From: Clavibacter sp. A6099
GTDB taxonomy: Bacteria > Actinomycetota > Actinomycetes > Actinomycetales > Microbacteriaceae
Reading direction: 5' to 3'
DNA: 64,000 bases
NCBI RefSeq assembly: GCF_021919125.1
Contig: NZ_CP083439.1
Coordinates: 558,001 to 622,000 of the forward strand
The notes below the pieces were generated by a model that was not told where the DNA came from, searched no databases, and saw only the letters and a program-made list of their open reading frames with translations. A program made the translations under genes and the position numbers. This document shows positions 7,382 to 15,410 of the stretch, in pieces (positions within the stretch are counted from its first letter, which is position 1; each line of letters opens with the position of its first letter).

Positions 7382-9871
7382 TCACGAGGCGTCGAGCCGC
7401 CGCGCGAGGTACGGCGCCGTGCGGCTGCCGGCGGTGTCGGCGACCTCGCGCGGGGTGCCCTGCGCGACGATCCGCCCGCCCTGGTCGCCGCCGGACGGGC
7501 CCAGGTCGATCACCCGGTCGGCGTCCGCCACCACGTCCATCTCGTGCTCCACCACGACGACCGTGTTGCCCGCGTCCACGAGCCCCTGCAGCTGGCGGAG
7601 GAGGAGCACGACGTCCGCCGGGTGGAGGCCCGTCGTCGGCTCGTCGAGCAGGTAGAGGGTGTGGCCGCGCGGGGCCCGCTGCAGCTCGGTGGCCAGCTTG
7701 ATCCGCTGCGCCTCTCCGCCCGACAGCTCGGTCGCCGGCTGGCCGAGCCGCAGGTAGCCGAGCCCGACGTCGCGGAGCGTCGCGAGGGCGCGCGCGGCGA
7801 GCGGCACGTCCTGGAGGAAGCCGTGCGCCTCGTCCACCGTCATCGCCAGCACGTCGGCGATCGACCGACCGTGGTACTCGATCTCGAGCGTCCCGGGCTC
7901 GTACCTCGCGCCGTGGCAGGTGGGGCACGGTCCGTAGGAGCCCGGGAGGAAGAGGAGCTCGACGGTCACGGATCCCTCGCCCTGGCAGGTCTCGCAGCGC
8001 CCGCCCGCGACGTTGAAGGAGAACCGCCCGGCGCCGTAGCCGCGGGCGCGCGCCTCGTCGGTGGCGGCATAGGTGCGGCGGACGGCGTCGAAGAGGCCCG
8101 TGTAGGTCGCGAGCGTCGAGCGCGGCGTGCGGCCGATGGGGCGCTGGTCCACGGACACGAGCCGGTCCACCGCCTCGGCGCCCTCGACACGTGCGATGCG
8201 GGCGGGCCCCGACGCGTCGTCGACCTCGTCCGCCTCATCCGCCTGCTCGATCACCACGCGGTCGGGCGCGAGCGAGGCCCGCAGCAGGTCCGGCAGCACG
8301 CGGCTGACGAGCGTCGACTTGCCGGATCCGGAGACGCCCGTCACCGCGACCATCACGCCGAGCGGGATCTCCACGTCGAGGTCCACGAGGTTGTGCAGCG
8401 TCACTCCCGTCGCCCGGATGGTCCCGGTCGGCGTCCGCGGCGTGCGCTCCGCCCGGGCCGGCGCGAGGTCGGGGAACAGGTGCGGCCGGGTCGCCGAGGC
8501 CTCCACCTCGCGGAGCCCGTCGACGGGACCGCTGTAGACGACGGATCCGCCCGCCTGCCCCGCGCCCGGCCCCACGTCCACGATCCAGTCGGACCGCCGC
8601 ACGACGTCCATGTCGTGCTCGACCACGAACACCGAGTTGCCGGAGTCGCGCAGCTGCTCGAGCACCTCGAGCAGCGGCTCGGCGTCGGCCGGGTGCAGCC
8701 CCGCCGACGGCTCGTCGAGCACGTAGACCACGCCGAAGAGCCCCGACCGCAGCTGCGTCGCGAGCCGGAGCCGCTGCATCTCGCCGGGCGACAGCGTCGT
8801 GGTGACGCGGCCGAGGCTGAGGTAGCCGAGCCCGAGGTCCACCAGCACGGCGAGGCGCGCGACGAGGTCGGTCGTGATCGTCACGGCCACGTCGCCCATG
8901 CCGTCGGCCGGCGCGATGGCCGTGGCGAGGTCCGCGAGCGTCAGCGCGTTGAGCTGCTGGATGCTGCGGCCCGCGAAGGTCACCGCAAGCGCCTCGGGCG
9001 TCAGCCCGCTGCCGCCGCACCGCTCGCACGTGCCCGAGACCATGTGCGCGAGCGCCGCCTCCCGGAGCCGGGGGCTCGCCGAGTCGGCGAGCGTGTGCAG
9101 CACGTAGGAGCGCGCGCTCCAGAACCGCCCGTTGTAGGGCTTCGCCACCCGGTCGCGCTGCGGCGTGATCTGCACCACCGGCTGCTCCTCCGTGAAGAGG
9201 ATCCAGTCCCGTGCCTCCCGCGGCAGCTCCCGCCACGGCACGTCCACGTCGTACCCGAGCGCGATGACGATGTCGCGCAGGTTCTTGCCCTGCCATGCGC
9301 CCGGCCACGCGGCGATGGCGCCCTCGCGGATCGTGAGGGACGGATCCGGCACGAGCGAGCCCTCGGTCACGGTGTGCGCGACGCCGAGGCCGTGGCACAC
9401 CGGGCAGGCACCCGCGGCGGTGTTGGGGGAGAACGCGTCGGAGTCGAGCCTGCCCTGGCCCGCGGGGTAGGTGCCGGCCCGCGACATCAGCATCCGCAGC
9501 GAGTTGGACAGCGTGGTCACGGTGCCGACGGTCGAGCGCGTGCTCGGCGCACCGCGTCGCTGCTGCAGCGCGACGGCGGGCGGCAGCCCGGTGATGCTCT
9601 CGACGTGCGGCGTCTGCTCCTGCCGGATCAGCCGGCGCGCGTAGGGCGCGACCGACTCGAAGAACCGGCGCTGGGCCTCGGCGTAGACGGTGCCGAACGC
9701 GAGCGACGACTTGCCGGATCCCGAGACGCCCGTGAAGGCGACGATCCGGTCGCGCGGGATGTCGACGTCCACGTCGCGCAGCGTGTTCTCGGACGCACCC
9801 CGCACGCGGACGAAGCCGTCGGAGCGGTCGTCGGGGGATGCTGCGGTCGGGCGGATCTCGGAGGAAGGCAC
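7382..9871 (-). CDS. UvrA-like excinuclease ABC-ATPase (UvrA2/DrrC class)
   Basis: An 829-residue protein with two ABC ATPase modules. It has Walker A 'GVSGSGKSS' near residue 45 and 'GVSGSGKST' in the second half, signature regions 'LSPGEMQRLRLA' and 'LSGGEAQRIKLA', and cysteine pairs 'CPVC', 'CERC', 'CETC' and 'CPTC' for zinc. Canonical UvrA is about 950 residues. The shorter length fits UvrA2-type paralogues that lack the UvrB-binding part and are linked to antibiotic or DNA-intercalator resistance rather than general excision repair. That role is an inference. I place the start at the GTG at 9871 because a TAGGGT hexamer ends 7 nt before it. A second, housekeeping uvrA should lie elsewhere in the genome. 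Confidence 0.88.
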   Translation of the reverse strand: MPSSEIRPTAASPDDRSDGFVRVRGASENTLRDVDVDIPRDRIVAFTGVSGSGKSSLAFGTVYAEAQRRFFESVAPYARRLIRQEQTPHVESITGLPPAVALQQRRGAPSTRSTVGTVTTLSNSLRMLMSRAGTYPAGQGRLDSDAFSPNTAAGACPVCHGLGVAHTVTEGSLVPDPSLTIREGAIAAWPGAWQGKNLRDIVIALGYDVDVPWRELPREARDWILFTEEQPVVQITPQRDRVAKPYNGRFWSARSYVLHTLADSASPRLREAALAHMVSGTCERCGGSGLTPEALAVTFAGRSIQQLNALTLADLATAIAPADGMGDVAVTITTDLVARLAVLVDLGLGYLSLGRVTTTLSPGEMQRLRLATQLRSGLFGVVYVLDEPSAGLHPADAEPLLEVLEQLRDSGNSVFVVEHDMDVVRRSDWIVDVGPGAGQAGGSVVYSGPVDGLREVEASATRPHLFPDLAPARAERTPRTPTGTIRATGVTLHNLVDLDVEIPLGVMVAVTGVSGSGKSTLVSRVLPDLLRASLAPDRVVIEQADEADEVDDASGPARIARVEGAEAVDRLVSVDQRPIGRTPRSTLATYTGLFDAVRRTYAATDEARARGYGAGRFSFNVAGGRCETCQGEGSVTVELLFLPGSYGPCPTCHGARYEPGTLEIEYHGRSIADVLAMTVDEAHGFLQDVPLAARALATLRDVGLGYLRLGQPATELSGGEAQRIKLATELQRAPRGHTLYLLDEPTTGLHPADVVLLLRQLQGLVDAGNTVVVVEHEMDVVADADRVIDLGPSGGDQGGRIVAQGTPREVADTAGSRTAPYLARRLDAS

Positions 9872-9878
9872 CTGCTCG

Positions 9879-9884
9879 ACCCTA
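9879..9884 (-). promoter_or_regulatory. -10 hexamer of the UvrA-like gene
   Basis: TAGGGT on the minus strand, 7 nt before the GTG at 9871. It supports that start over the longer frame. Confidence 0.45.
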
Positions 9885-9980
9885 GGCCTGCGCACGCGGC
9901 ATCGTCGATCCGGTGCGTGCGCACCCGCGAGGTGCTACGGGTCACGGGCGGGTGGGCGCCTCGCCCGCCCGCGGGCCGGA

Positions 9981-10193
9981 TCAGCCGAGCGCGGCGCGCG
10001 CCTCCTGGAGCGTGGGGAAGTCCCCGACGTCGCGGCCGAGGCGGTCGGTGACATGGAAGCCCGCGCCCCACCTCTCCTCGCTCATGCCGGCGAACTCGTC
10101 GCCGCGTCGGGCGACCCAGAGCCCCGCCGCGACGGGGGACCAGCTGATCCCGGGGATGTCGGTCTTACCGGGTGCGGTCTGCGTGAGAGCCAT
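9981..10193 (-). CDS. small uncharacterised protein
   Basis: A 70-residue protein starting MALTQTAPGK. I do not recognise its family. It is soluble, with a Trp-containing core ('ISWSPVAAGLWVARRG') and a C-terminal 'VGDFPTLQEARAALG', which looks like a small alpha/beta domain. The ATG at 10193 has AGAAGG 6 nt upstream. The message would carry a 9-bp hairpin (10207-10228) just before that ribosome site, and a plausible promoter (TACAGT at 10286-10291) lies about 100 nt upstream. A longer in-frame version (to 10298) would have no ribosome site. It lies between the sigma factor and the UvrA-like gene. Confidence 0.6.
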   Translation of the reverse strand: MALTQTAPGKTDIPGISWSPVAAGLWVARRGDEFAGMSEERWGAGFHVTDRLGRDVGDFPTLQEARAALG

Positions 10194-10206
10194 CGCTCCC
10201 CTTCTC

Positions 10207-10228
10207 CGCGGCTCGTCGTCGAGCCGCG
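10207..10228 (-). other. leader hairpin before the small gene
   Basis: CGCGGCTCG and CGAGCCGCG form a perfect 9-bp stem with a 4-nt loop, directly upstream of the ribosome site of the gene starting at 10193. It could modulate translation or RNA stability. No known riboswitch is recognised. Confidence 0.4.
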
Positions 10229-10285
10229 TGCTGTCGCCGTCGTCGTGGATGCGCGTCGTCGGCGTCTCTCGGATGGTGGACCTCG

Positions 10286-10314
10286 ACTGTATGCGCACTA
10301 ATGACTAGTGGACA
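10286..10314 (-). promoter_or_regulatory. possible promoter of the 70-residue gene
   Basis: On the minus strand TGTCCA (10309-10314), a 17-nt spacer and TACAGT (10286-10291) form a reasonable sigma-70 promoter. A small inverted repeat CACTA/TAGTG (10296-10310) sits in the spacer and could be an operator. Confidence 0.4.
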
Positions 10315-10380
10315 CCCTTCTGAGGGGATCCGCAGATTCACGAGATCCGTCCGCGCGTCAGGCGACCCGCGCGCACGACG

Positions 10381-10411
10381 GAGGGCCGCCCGCGCGTGGC
10401 GGACGGCCCTC
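10381..10411 (-). terminator. possible terminator of the sigma factor gene
   Basis: GAGGGCCG and CGGCCCTC form an 8-bp perfect outer stem just past the sigma gene stop. The inside pairs poorly and there is no U-tract. Confidence 0.45.
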
Positions 10412-10427
10412 GACGGATGCGGCGGGA

Positions 10428-11471
10428 TCAGCCGCGGATGTACGTCTCCAGCTCCGGGATGCGGAGCTTCGCGAGCACCTTCTTCTCGATCTGGCGCACG
10501 CGCTCGCGCGTCACGCCGAGCTGCTGGCTCACGAAGGCGAGCGAGCGCGGCTCGAGACCAGCCAGTCCGAAGCGCATCCGCACGACCTCGGCGTCGCGCT
10601 CGGCGAGCCCGTCGATGAGGCGCGTGACGTGCGCAGCCATGAGCTGCTGCGTCACCACGTCGATGGGCTGCGTGACGTCCGCGTCCTCGATGAGGTCGGC
10701 CATCTCGGTGTCGCCGTCGCCTCCGCTGCCGCCCACCAGGACCTGCAGCGACATGGGCTCCTGCGCGCGGTCGAGCAGGTAGCGCACCTTGGTGACGGGC
10801 GTGTCCGACTCGCGTGCGATCTCCTCCATGGAGGGGTCGCGGCCGAGCTCCACGGCGAGCTCGCGCTGCACTGCGTTGATGCGGTTGATGTGCTCGACGG
10901 TGTGCACGGGGATGCGGATGGTGCGGCTCGTGTCGGCCATGCCGCGCGTGATCGACTGCTTGATCCACCACGACGCGTAGGTCGAGAACTTGAAGCCGGC
11001 CTGGTAGTCGAACTTCTCGACGGCGCGGACGAGGCCCATGTTCCCCTCCTGGATGAGGTCCAGGAACGGCAGGCCGCGGCCCGTGTAGCGCTTGGCGATG
11101 CTGACGACGAGCCGCAGGTTGGCGTTCACGAGGTGCTGCTTGGCGCGCATCCCGTCCTGGGCGAGCGTCTGGTACTCCCGGCGCTCCGCGGGCGTGAGGT
11201 CGGTGCGCGTGTCGAGCACCTCCTGCGACAGGACGCCCACCTCGATGCGACGGGCGACGCTCACCTCCAGCTCGGCGGTGAGCAGCGGCACGCGGCCGAT
11301 CTGGCGCAGGTAGTCCTTGACGGCGTCGGTGCTGGCGCCCGGGGTGACGAGCGAGGGCTCGGGGAGGTCGGAGTCCGCGTACGGATCGACGGGGCTGACG
11401 GACTCGACCTGGTCGAGCGCGGTGTCGGTGGTGGTGTCTGCGGCCGTGGGCCGGGTCGGTGTCATCGTCAT
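10428..11471 (-). CDS. RNA polymerase sigma-70 factor, group 2 (SigB-like)
   Basis: A 347-residue sigma factor with region 1.2 ('[16 protein letters not shown]'), region 2 ('[20 protein letters not shown]', '[15 protein letters not shown]', '[15 protein letters not shown]'), region 3 and region 4.2 ('[24 protein letters not shown]'). It lacks the long region 1.1 extension of the actinobacterial primary sigma, so I read it as a group 2 factor like mycobacterial SigB, used in stress or stationary phase. The ATG at 11471 has GGAAGGA 9 nt upstream. A preceding GTC-ATC context allows another in-frame start a few codons away. The 315-bp upstream region holds several palindromes (see separate entries). 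No anti-sigma gene is adjacent. Confidence 0.9.
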   Translation of the reverse strand: MTMTPTRPTAADTTTDTALDQVESVSPVDPYADSDLPEPSLVTPGASTDAVKDYLRQIGRVPLLTAELEVSVARRIEVGVLSQEVLDTRTDLTPAERREYQTLAQDGMRAKQHLVNANLRLVVSIAKRYTGRGLPFLDLIQEGNMGLVRAVEKFDYQAGFKFSTYASWWIKQSITRGMADTSRTIRIPVHTVEHINRINAVQRELAVELGRDPSMEEIARESDTPVTKVRYLLDRAQEPMSLQVLVGGSGGDGDTEMADLIEDADVTQPIDVVTQQLMAAHVTRLIDGLAERDAEVVRMRFGLAGLEPRSLAFVSQQLGVTRERVRQIEKKVLAKLRIPELETYIRG

Positions 11472-11620
11472 GGTGCCCGTTCCTTCCGTGCCGTCGCGGA
11501 CGGCATCGTCATGCGGGCCCGCGTCCGTTCGACGGGGGTCTCTGCGGGGTCCCGTGCTCCACGGGGCTCCCGCCCGAGACCGGATCACGGCCTCGAGCGC
11601 CTAACTTAGCGCGCGATTCC

Positions 11621-11645
11621 TTTGGGGCCCAAACGTTCGTATACG
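11621..11645. promoter_or_regulatory. palindrome cluster upstream of the sigma factor
   Basis: TTTGGG-G-CCCAAA (11621-11633) is a perfect 13-bp inverted repeat. It is followed by the palindromes AACGTT (11632-11637) and CGTATACG (11638-11645). Three nested palindromes in 25 bp of relatively AT-rich sequence suggest a regulator binding site. Confidence 0.4.
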
Positions 11646-11662
11646 CACGTAACATCCGGTCG

Positions 11663-11696
11663 GCACCGGTCCCGAGAGGCCGGCCCCCACCGGTGC
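11663..11696. repeat. inverted repeat GCACCGGT / ACCGGTGC
   Basis: Eight-base perfect arms at 11663-11670 and 11689-11696, separated by 18 nt. It could be a two-site operator or an RNA hairpin in the sigma leader. Confidence 0.45.
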
Positions 11697-11774
11697 ACCC
11701 GATCGTATTGGGGACGAATGATTAGCGCAGGGGGTTGCGCCCGATCCTCGGCGGTTGTACATCTCCTCGCCACC

Positions 11775-11780
11775 TACACT
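11775..11780 (+). promoter_or_regulatory. -10 hexamer of the phosphatase/cytochrome operon
   Basis: TACACT followed by exactly 6 nt and the GTG at 11787. It probably starts the whole ccs operon as a leaderless message. Confidence 0.5.
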
Positions 11781-11786
11781 TGACGG

Positions 11787-12431
11787 GTGGTCGCCTCACG
11801 AATCCATCTCGTCCGTCACGGCGAGGTGCACAACCCGCACGGAGTCCTCTACGGACGGATCCCGGGGTACGGCCTCTCCGAGCTCGGCCACCGCATGGCG
11901 GACGCCGCGGCGCGCGCGCTCGAGGAGGAGGGCGCTCCGGTCAACCGCGTCATCGCCTCCCCTCTGCAGCGCGCGCAGGAGTCCGCCGCCCCGTGGGCCG
12001 AGCGCTTCGCCCTCGAGGTCGCCACCGACGAGCGCGTCATCGAGCCCACCAACCGCTTCGAGGGATCCAAGTTCCCCTCGCCCGCGCGCATCGCGCGCTC
12101 GCCGCGCCTCTGGCCGCTGGTCGTCGATCCGGTGAAGCCCAGCTGGGGCGAGTCCTACCGCTCCATCGCCGCGCGCATGGCGGAGGCCGTGAAGGCCGCG
12201 TATCGCTCCGTGCCCGACGGCGACGTCGTCATCGTGAGCCACCAGCTGCCCATCTGGATGGTGCACCTCTCCCTCGCGGGCGAGCGCCTCTTCCACGACC
12301 CGCGCCAGCGCCGCTGCGCCCTGTCGAGCATCACCACGGTCGAGCGCGTCGGCGACCGCTTCGTCGAGACGGGCTACATCGACGCGGCCGCGGGGCTCGC
12401 CGCGGACGCCGTCGATCAGGGGGCGGTGTGA
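11787..12431 (+). CDS. histidine phosphatase (phosphoglycerate mutase-like) of the cytochrome c operon
   Basis: A 214-residue member of the histidine phosphatase superfamily. 'IHLVRHGEVHNP' at residues 6-17 carries the phospho-accepting His, 'RVIASPLQRAQESA' the second Arg, and 'VVIVSHQLPIWMV' the second catalytic His. In many actinobacteria a gene of this type opens the resA-ccdA-resB-ccsA operon, downstream of hemL in mycobacteria. Its substrate is unknown and glycolytic mutase activity is not implied. The stop overlaps the ATG of the thioredoxin-like gene (TGATG), so the operon is translationally coupled. There is no ribosome site: the GTG start follows a -10 box by 6 nt. Confidence 0.88.
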   Translation: MVASRIHLVRHGEVHNPHGVLYGRIPGYGLSELGHRMADAAARALEEEGAPVNRVIASPLQRAQESAAPWAERFALEVATDERVIEPTNRFEGSKFPSPARIARSPRLWPLVVDPVKPSWGESYRSIAARMAEAVKAAYRSVPDGDVVIVSHQLPIWMVHLSLAGERLFHDPRQRRCALSSITTVERVGDRFVETGYIDAAAGLAADAVDQGAV

Positions 12432-13039
12432 TGCCCGGCGTCAGCCGTCGCAGCATCCTCGCCGCCGCCGCGTCCTCCGTGCTGGCCGCTGTCGCCCTCT
12501 CGGGCTGCACCGAGGATCCGCTGGCCGCCGAGTTCAAGGCCGGCGACAACAAGCGATACATCGCCGGCGACGGCACGTTCACCGAGATCCCGCTCGCCGA
12601 GCGCGCGGCCCCCGTCGACTTCTCCGGCACGCTGTCGGACGGCACGGAGATCACCTCCGCCGACTACCGGGGATCCGTCACGGTCCTCAACTTCTGGTAC
12701 GCCGAGTGCCCGCCCTGCCGTCTCGAGGCGAAGGACCTGCAGGCCGCGAGCGAGGAGCACGCGGCGGACGGCGTGAAGTTCCTCGGCGTCAACACCCGCG
12801 ACCAGCGCCCGAACGTCGACTCCTTCGACAAGACGTACGGCATCACCTACCCGTCCGTCCTCGACGTCGAGGACACCTCCATGCAGCTCGCGTTCGCCGG
12901 CACCATCGCGCCGAACGCCGTGCCCGCCACCCTCGTGCTCGACCGCCAGGGGCGGGTCGCGTCGCGCGTGCTCGGGAAGATCGACCCCGGGGTGCTCCGC
13001 ACGCTGGTCAAGGACACCGTCGCCGAGGCGGCGGGGTAG
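12431..13039 (+). CDS. TlpA/ResA-like thiol-disulfide lipoprotein
   Basis: A 202-residue periplasmic-facing lipoprotein of the redoxin family. The N-terminus has a twin-Arg-like 'SRRSILAAAASSVLAAVALSG' signal ending in a lipobox with Cys26. The thioredoxin fold carries the redox motif C93-P-P-C96 in 'NFWYAECPPCRLEAKDL'. Its expected role is to reduce the CXXCH cysteines of apocytochrome c so that haem can be attached, fed with electrons by CcdA, the next gene. It could start at GTG 12428 or ATG 12431, in frame. I take the ATG. It abuts ccdA with no gap. Confidence 0.92.
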   Translation: MPGVSRRSILAAAASSVLAAVALSGCTEDPLAAEFKAGDNKRYIAGDGTFTEIPLAERAAPVDFSGTLSDGTEITSADYRGSVTVLNFWYAECPPCRLEAKDLQAASEEHAADGVKFLGVNTRDQRPNVDSFDKTYGITYPSVLDVEDTSMQLAFAGTIAPNAVPATLVLDRQGRVASRVLGKIDPGVLRTLVKDTVAEAAG

Positions 13040-13780
13040 GTGGACCAGATCCAGAGCGTCCTCTCCGGCCAGCTCCTCGTCGCGGTGCCGCTCGCGCTGC
13101 TCGCGGGCCTGGTCTCGTTCGCGTCGCCCTGCGTGCTGCCGCTCGTGCCCGGCTACCTCGGGTACATCGGCGGCATGGCGGAGGCCAAGGGCGGATCCGC
13201 GACGCGTCGTCGCCTGCTCCTCGGCACGGCGCTGTTCGTGCTCGGCTTCTCGGCGGTGTTCATCGTGACGACGCTCGTCTCCGCCACGGCCGGGTTCTGG
13301 CTCATGCGCTGGCAGGACGTCATCACGCGGATCCTCGGGGTCGTCCTCATCGTGATGGGCCTCGTCTTCTCGGGCCGGCTCGGGTTCCTGCAGCGGCAGG
13401 TGAAGAGCTCGTGGCGCCCGGCGACCGGGCTCGCGGGCGCTCCGCTGCTCGGGATCGTGTTCGGCGTCGGCTGGGCTCCCTGCATCGGCCCGACCCTCGC
13501 CGTCGTCATCTCCATGAGCCTCACCTCGGCCGACGCGGGCCGCGGCGTGCTGCTCGGCGTCGCCTACTGCATCGGGCTCGGCGTGCCGTTCCTCCTCGTG
13601 GCCCTCGGCCTCGGCTGGATGACGCGCACCGTCGGGTTCCTCCGCCGCCACATCCGCACCGTCAATCTCGTCGGGGGAGCGCTCCTGGTCGTCACCGGCG
13701 TGCTCATGGTCTCCGGACTCTGGTCGGCGTGGATGCTCCAGCTCCAGGGGGTGATCGCCACGTATGTCCCGGCCATCTGA
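13040..13780 (+). CDS. ccdA: cytochrome c biogenesis protein CcdA
   Basis: A 246-residue, six-helix membrane protein that carries electrons from cytoplasmic thioredoxin to the extracytoplasmic ResA-like protein. The pair 'FASPCVLPLVPGYLGYIGG' (first helix) and 'GVGWAPCIGPTLAVV' (fourth helix) supply the two membrane cysteines of the family. The GTG start directly follows the stop of the preceding gene. The last 17 bp overlap resB. Its position in the operon fits the standard system II cytochrome c maturation set. Confidence 0.95.
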   Translation: MDQIQSVLSGQLLVAVPLALLAGLVSFASPCVLPLVPGYLGYIGGMAEAKGGSATRRRLLLGTALFVLGFSAVFIVTTLVSATAGFWLMRWQDVITRILGVVLIVMGLVFSGRLGFLQRQVKSSWRPATGLAGAPLLGIVFGVGWAPCIGPTLAVVISMSLTSADAGRGVLLGVAYCIGLGVPFLLVALGLGWMTRTVGFLRRHIRTVNLVGGALLVVTGVLMVSGLWSAWMLQLQGVIATYVPAI

Positions 13781-15410
13781 CCACGTCGACTCCCCGCGGC
13801 AGGCGCCGCGCGAGGGTGCGCCCATCACGCAGCCGAAGCTCGGCTTCCTCGGCACGCTGCGCTGGTTCTGGCGGCAGCTCACGAGCATGCGCACGGCGCT
13901 GTTCCTGCTGCTGCTGCTCGCGTTCGCGGCGATCCCCGGATCCCTCGTGCCGCAGCGCAGCTCCGACCCGAACGGCGTCACGCAGTTCCGCGCCGACAAC
14001 CCGGACCTCTACCCGGTCCTCGACAAGCTCCAGGTGTTCGACACCTACAGCTCGGTGTGGTTCTCCTCCATCTACCTGCTGCTGTTCATCAGCCTCATCG
14101 GCTGCGTCGTGCCGCGCGCCAAGCACCACTTCGACGCGCTCCGCCAGGCGCCGCCCAAGACGCCGGCCCGGCTCTCCCGCCTCGCCGGGTACACGACGCG
14201 CACCACCACCGCGGATCCGGTCGACGCCATCCGCCAGGCCCGCGCGCTGCTCAAGCGCCAGCGGTACCGCACGGTCCTCGTCGACGACGCGTCGGCCGCG
14301 GGCGGCGTGCTCTCGGTCTCGGCCGAGCGCGGCTACCTGCGCGAGACCGGCAACCTCGTCTTCCACTCGGCGCTCGTCGGGATCCTCATCACCGTCGGCA
14401 TCGGCGGCGGCTTCGGCTACTCCGGGCAGAAGGTGCTCGTGGAGGGCCAGTCGTTCGTCAACACGCTCTCGACGTTCGACTCGTTCAACCCGGGCCGCTT
14501 CTTCGACGACTCGTCTCTCACCCCGTACCGGGTCAAGCTCGACGCGCTGCACGTGCAGTACGAGCAGCAGAACCCGAACGCCATCGGCCAGCCGCTCGAC
14601 TTCACGGCCGACGTGACGGCGGACGTGCCCGGCGGCCAGCCGCAGGACCGCGAGGTCAAGGTCAACGACCCGCTCGCCATCGGCGGCACCGACATGTACC
14701 TGCTCGGCAACGGCTACGCGCCGCACGTGACGGTGCGGGATCCCGCGGGCACCGTCGTCTACAGCGCCGACGTGCCGTTCCTCCCGCAGGACGCGAAGCT
14801 CACCTCGCTCGGCGTGGTCAAGGTGCCGGACGGCCTCCGCGAGCAGGTCGGCATGCTGGGGTTCTTCTACCCGACGCAGGGCGCGGAGAAGGCGCCGTTC
14901 TTCTCCTCCTACCCGGACCTCGACAACCCGCTGCTGACGCTCAACGTCTACACGGGGGACCTCGGAATCGACGGCGGCGTGCCCACCTCGGTGTACACGC
15001 TCGACACGGGGAACCTGACGCAGCTCACCGGCGGCAAGACCGGCGTGCAGTCCATCGAGCTCGCCCCCGGCCAGACGATGGACCTGCCCGACGGGCTCGG
15101 CAGCGTGAGCCTCGATGCCGTGCCGCGCTTCGTCTCGTTCGACGTGCACCACGACCCGACGCAGCGCTGGGTGCTGCTGTTCGCGATCCTCATCCTCGGC
15201 GGTCTCCTCACATCGCTCTTCGTGCCGCGCCGGCGCGTGTGGGTGAAGGCGGTCCCGCAGGCAGACGGATCCACGACCCTCGAGTACGCGGGGCTCGCCC
15301 GCGGCGAGGACCCCACGCTGGAGGCCGCCGTCGCGGCCCTGGCGGACAAGCACGCGGCCGGCCTCGCGCCGGGCGCGGTGTCAGATGCAGAAGTTAGGCT
15401 CCACTCGTGA
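13764..15410 (+). CDS. resB: cytochrome c biogenesis protein ResB
   Basis: A 548-residue membrane protein that together with CcsB forms the system II haem exporter and haem-apocytochrome ligase. TM helices are visible at 'MRTALFLLLLLAFAAIPGSLVPQ', 'SSIYLLLFISLIGCVVPR', 'LVFHSALVGILITVGIGGGFGYSG' and, near the C-terminus, 'WVLLFAILILGGLLTSLFVPRRR', with a large extracytoplasmic domain between the third and fourth. This layout is standard for ResB. Its ATG overlaps ccdA by 17 bp and its TGA overlaps the ccsB GTG. Confidence 0.94.
   Translation: MSRPSDHVDSPRQAPREGAPITQPKLGFLGTLRWFWRQLTSMRTALFLLLLLAFAAIPGSLVPQRSSDPNGVTQFRADNPDLYPVLDKLQVFDTYSSVWFSSIYLLLFISLIGCVVPRAKHHFDALRQAPPKTPARLSRLAGYTTRTTTADPVDAIRQARALLKRQRYRTVLVDDASAAGGVLSVSAERGYLRETGNLVFHSALVGILITVGIGGGFGYSGQKVLVEGQSFVNTLSTFDSFNPGRFFDDSSLTPYRVKLDALHVQYEQQNPNAIGQPLDFTADVTADVPGGQPQDREVKVNDPLAIGGTDMYLLGNGYAPHVTVRDPAGTVVYSADVPFLPQDAKLTSLGVVKVPDGLREQVGMLGFFYPTQGAEKAPFFSSYPDLDNPLLTLNVYTGDLGIDGGVPTSVYTLDTGNLTQLTGGKTGVQSIELAPGQTMDLPDGLGSVSLDAVPRFVSFDVHHDPTQRWVLLFAILILGGLLTSLFVPRRRVWVKAVPQADGSTTLEYAGLARGEDPTLEAAVAALADKHAAGLAPGAVSDAEVRLHS
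15395..15400 (+). promoter_or_regulatory. -10 hexamer in front of ccsB, inside resB
   Basis: TAGGCT, then 6 nt, then the GTG of ccsB at 15407. It lies within the last codons of resB. It could give ccsB its own leaderless message in addition to operon read-through. Confidence 0.4.

Larger units (their letters stand above)
11472..11786. other. 315-bp divergent intergenic region upstream of the sigma factor
   Basis: No gene is visible. The stretch is locally richer in AT than its surroundings (around 11600-11650 and 11700-11730). It contains TTTGGGGCCCAAA, AACGTT and CGTATACG in a row, a GCACCGGT/ACCGGTGC inverted repeat, and the promoter of the phosphatase gene at its right end. It must carry the sigma gene promoter and 5' leader, but I cannot assign a -35/-10 pair on the minus strand with confidence. 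Confidence 0.55.
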
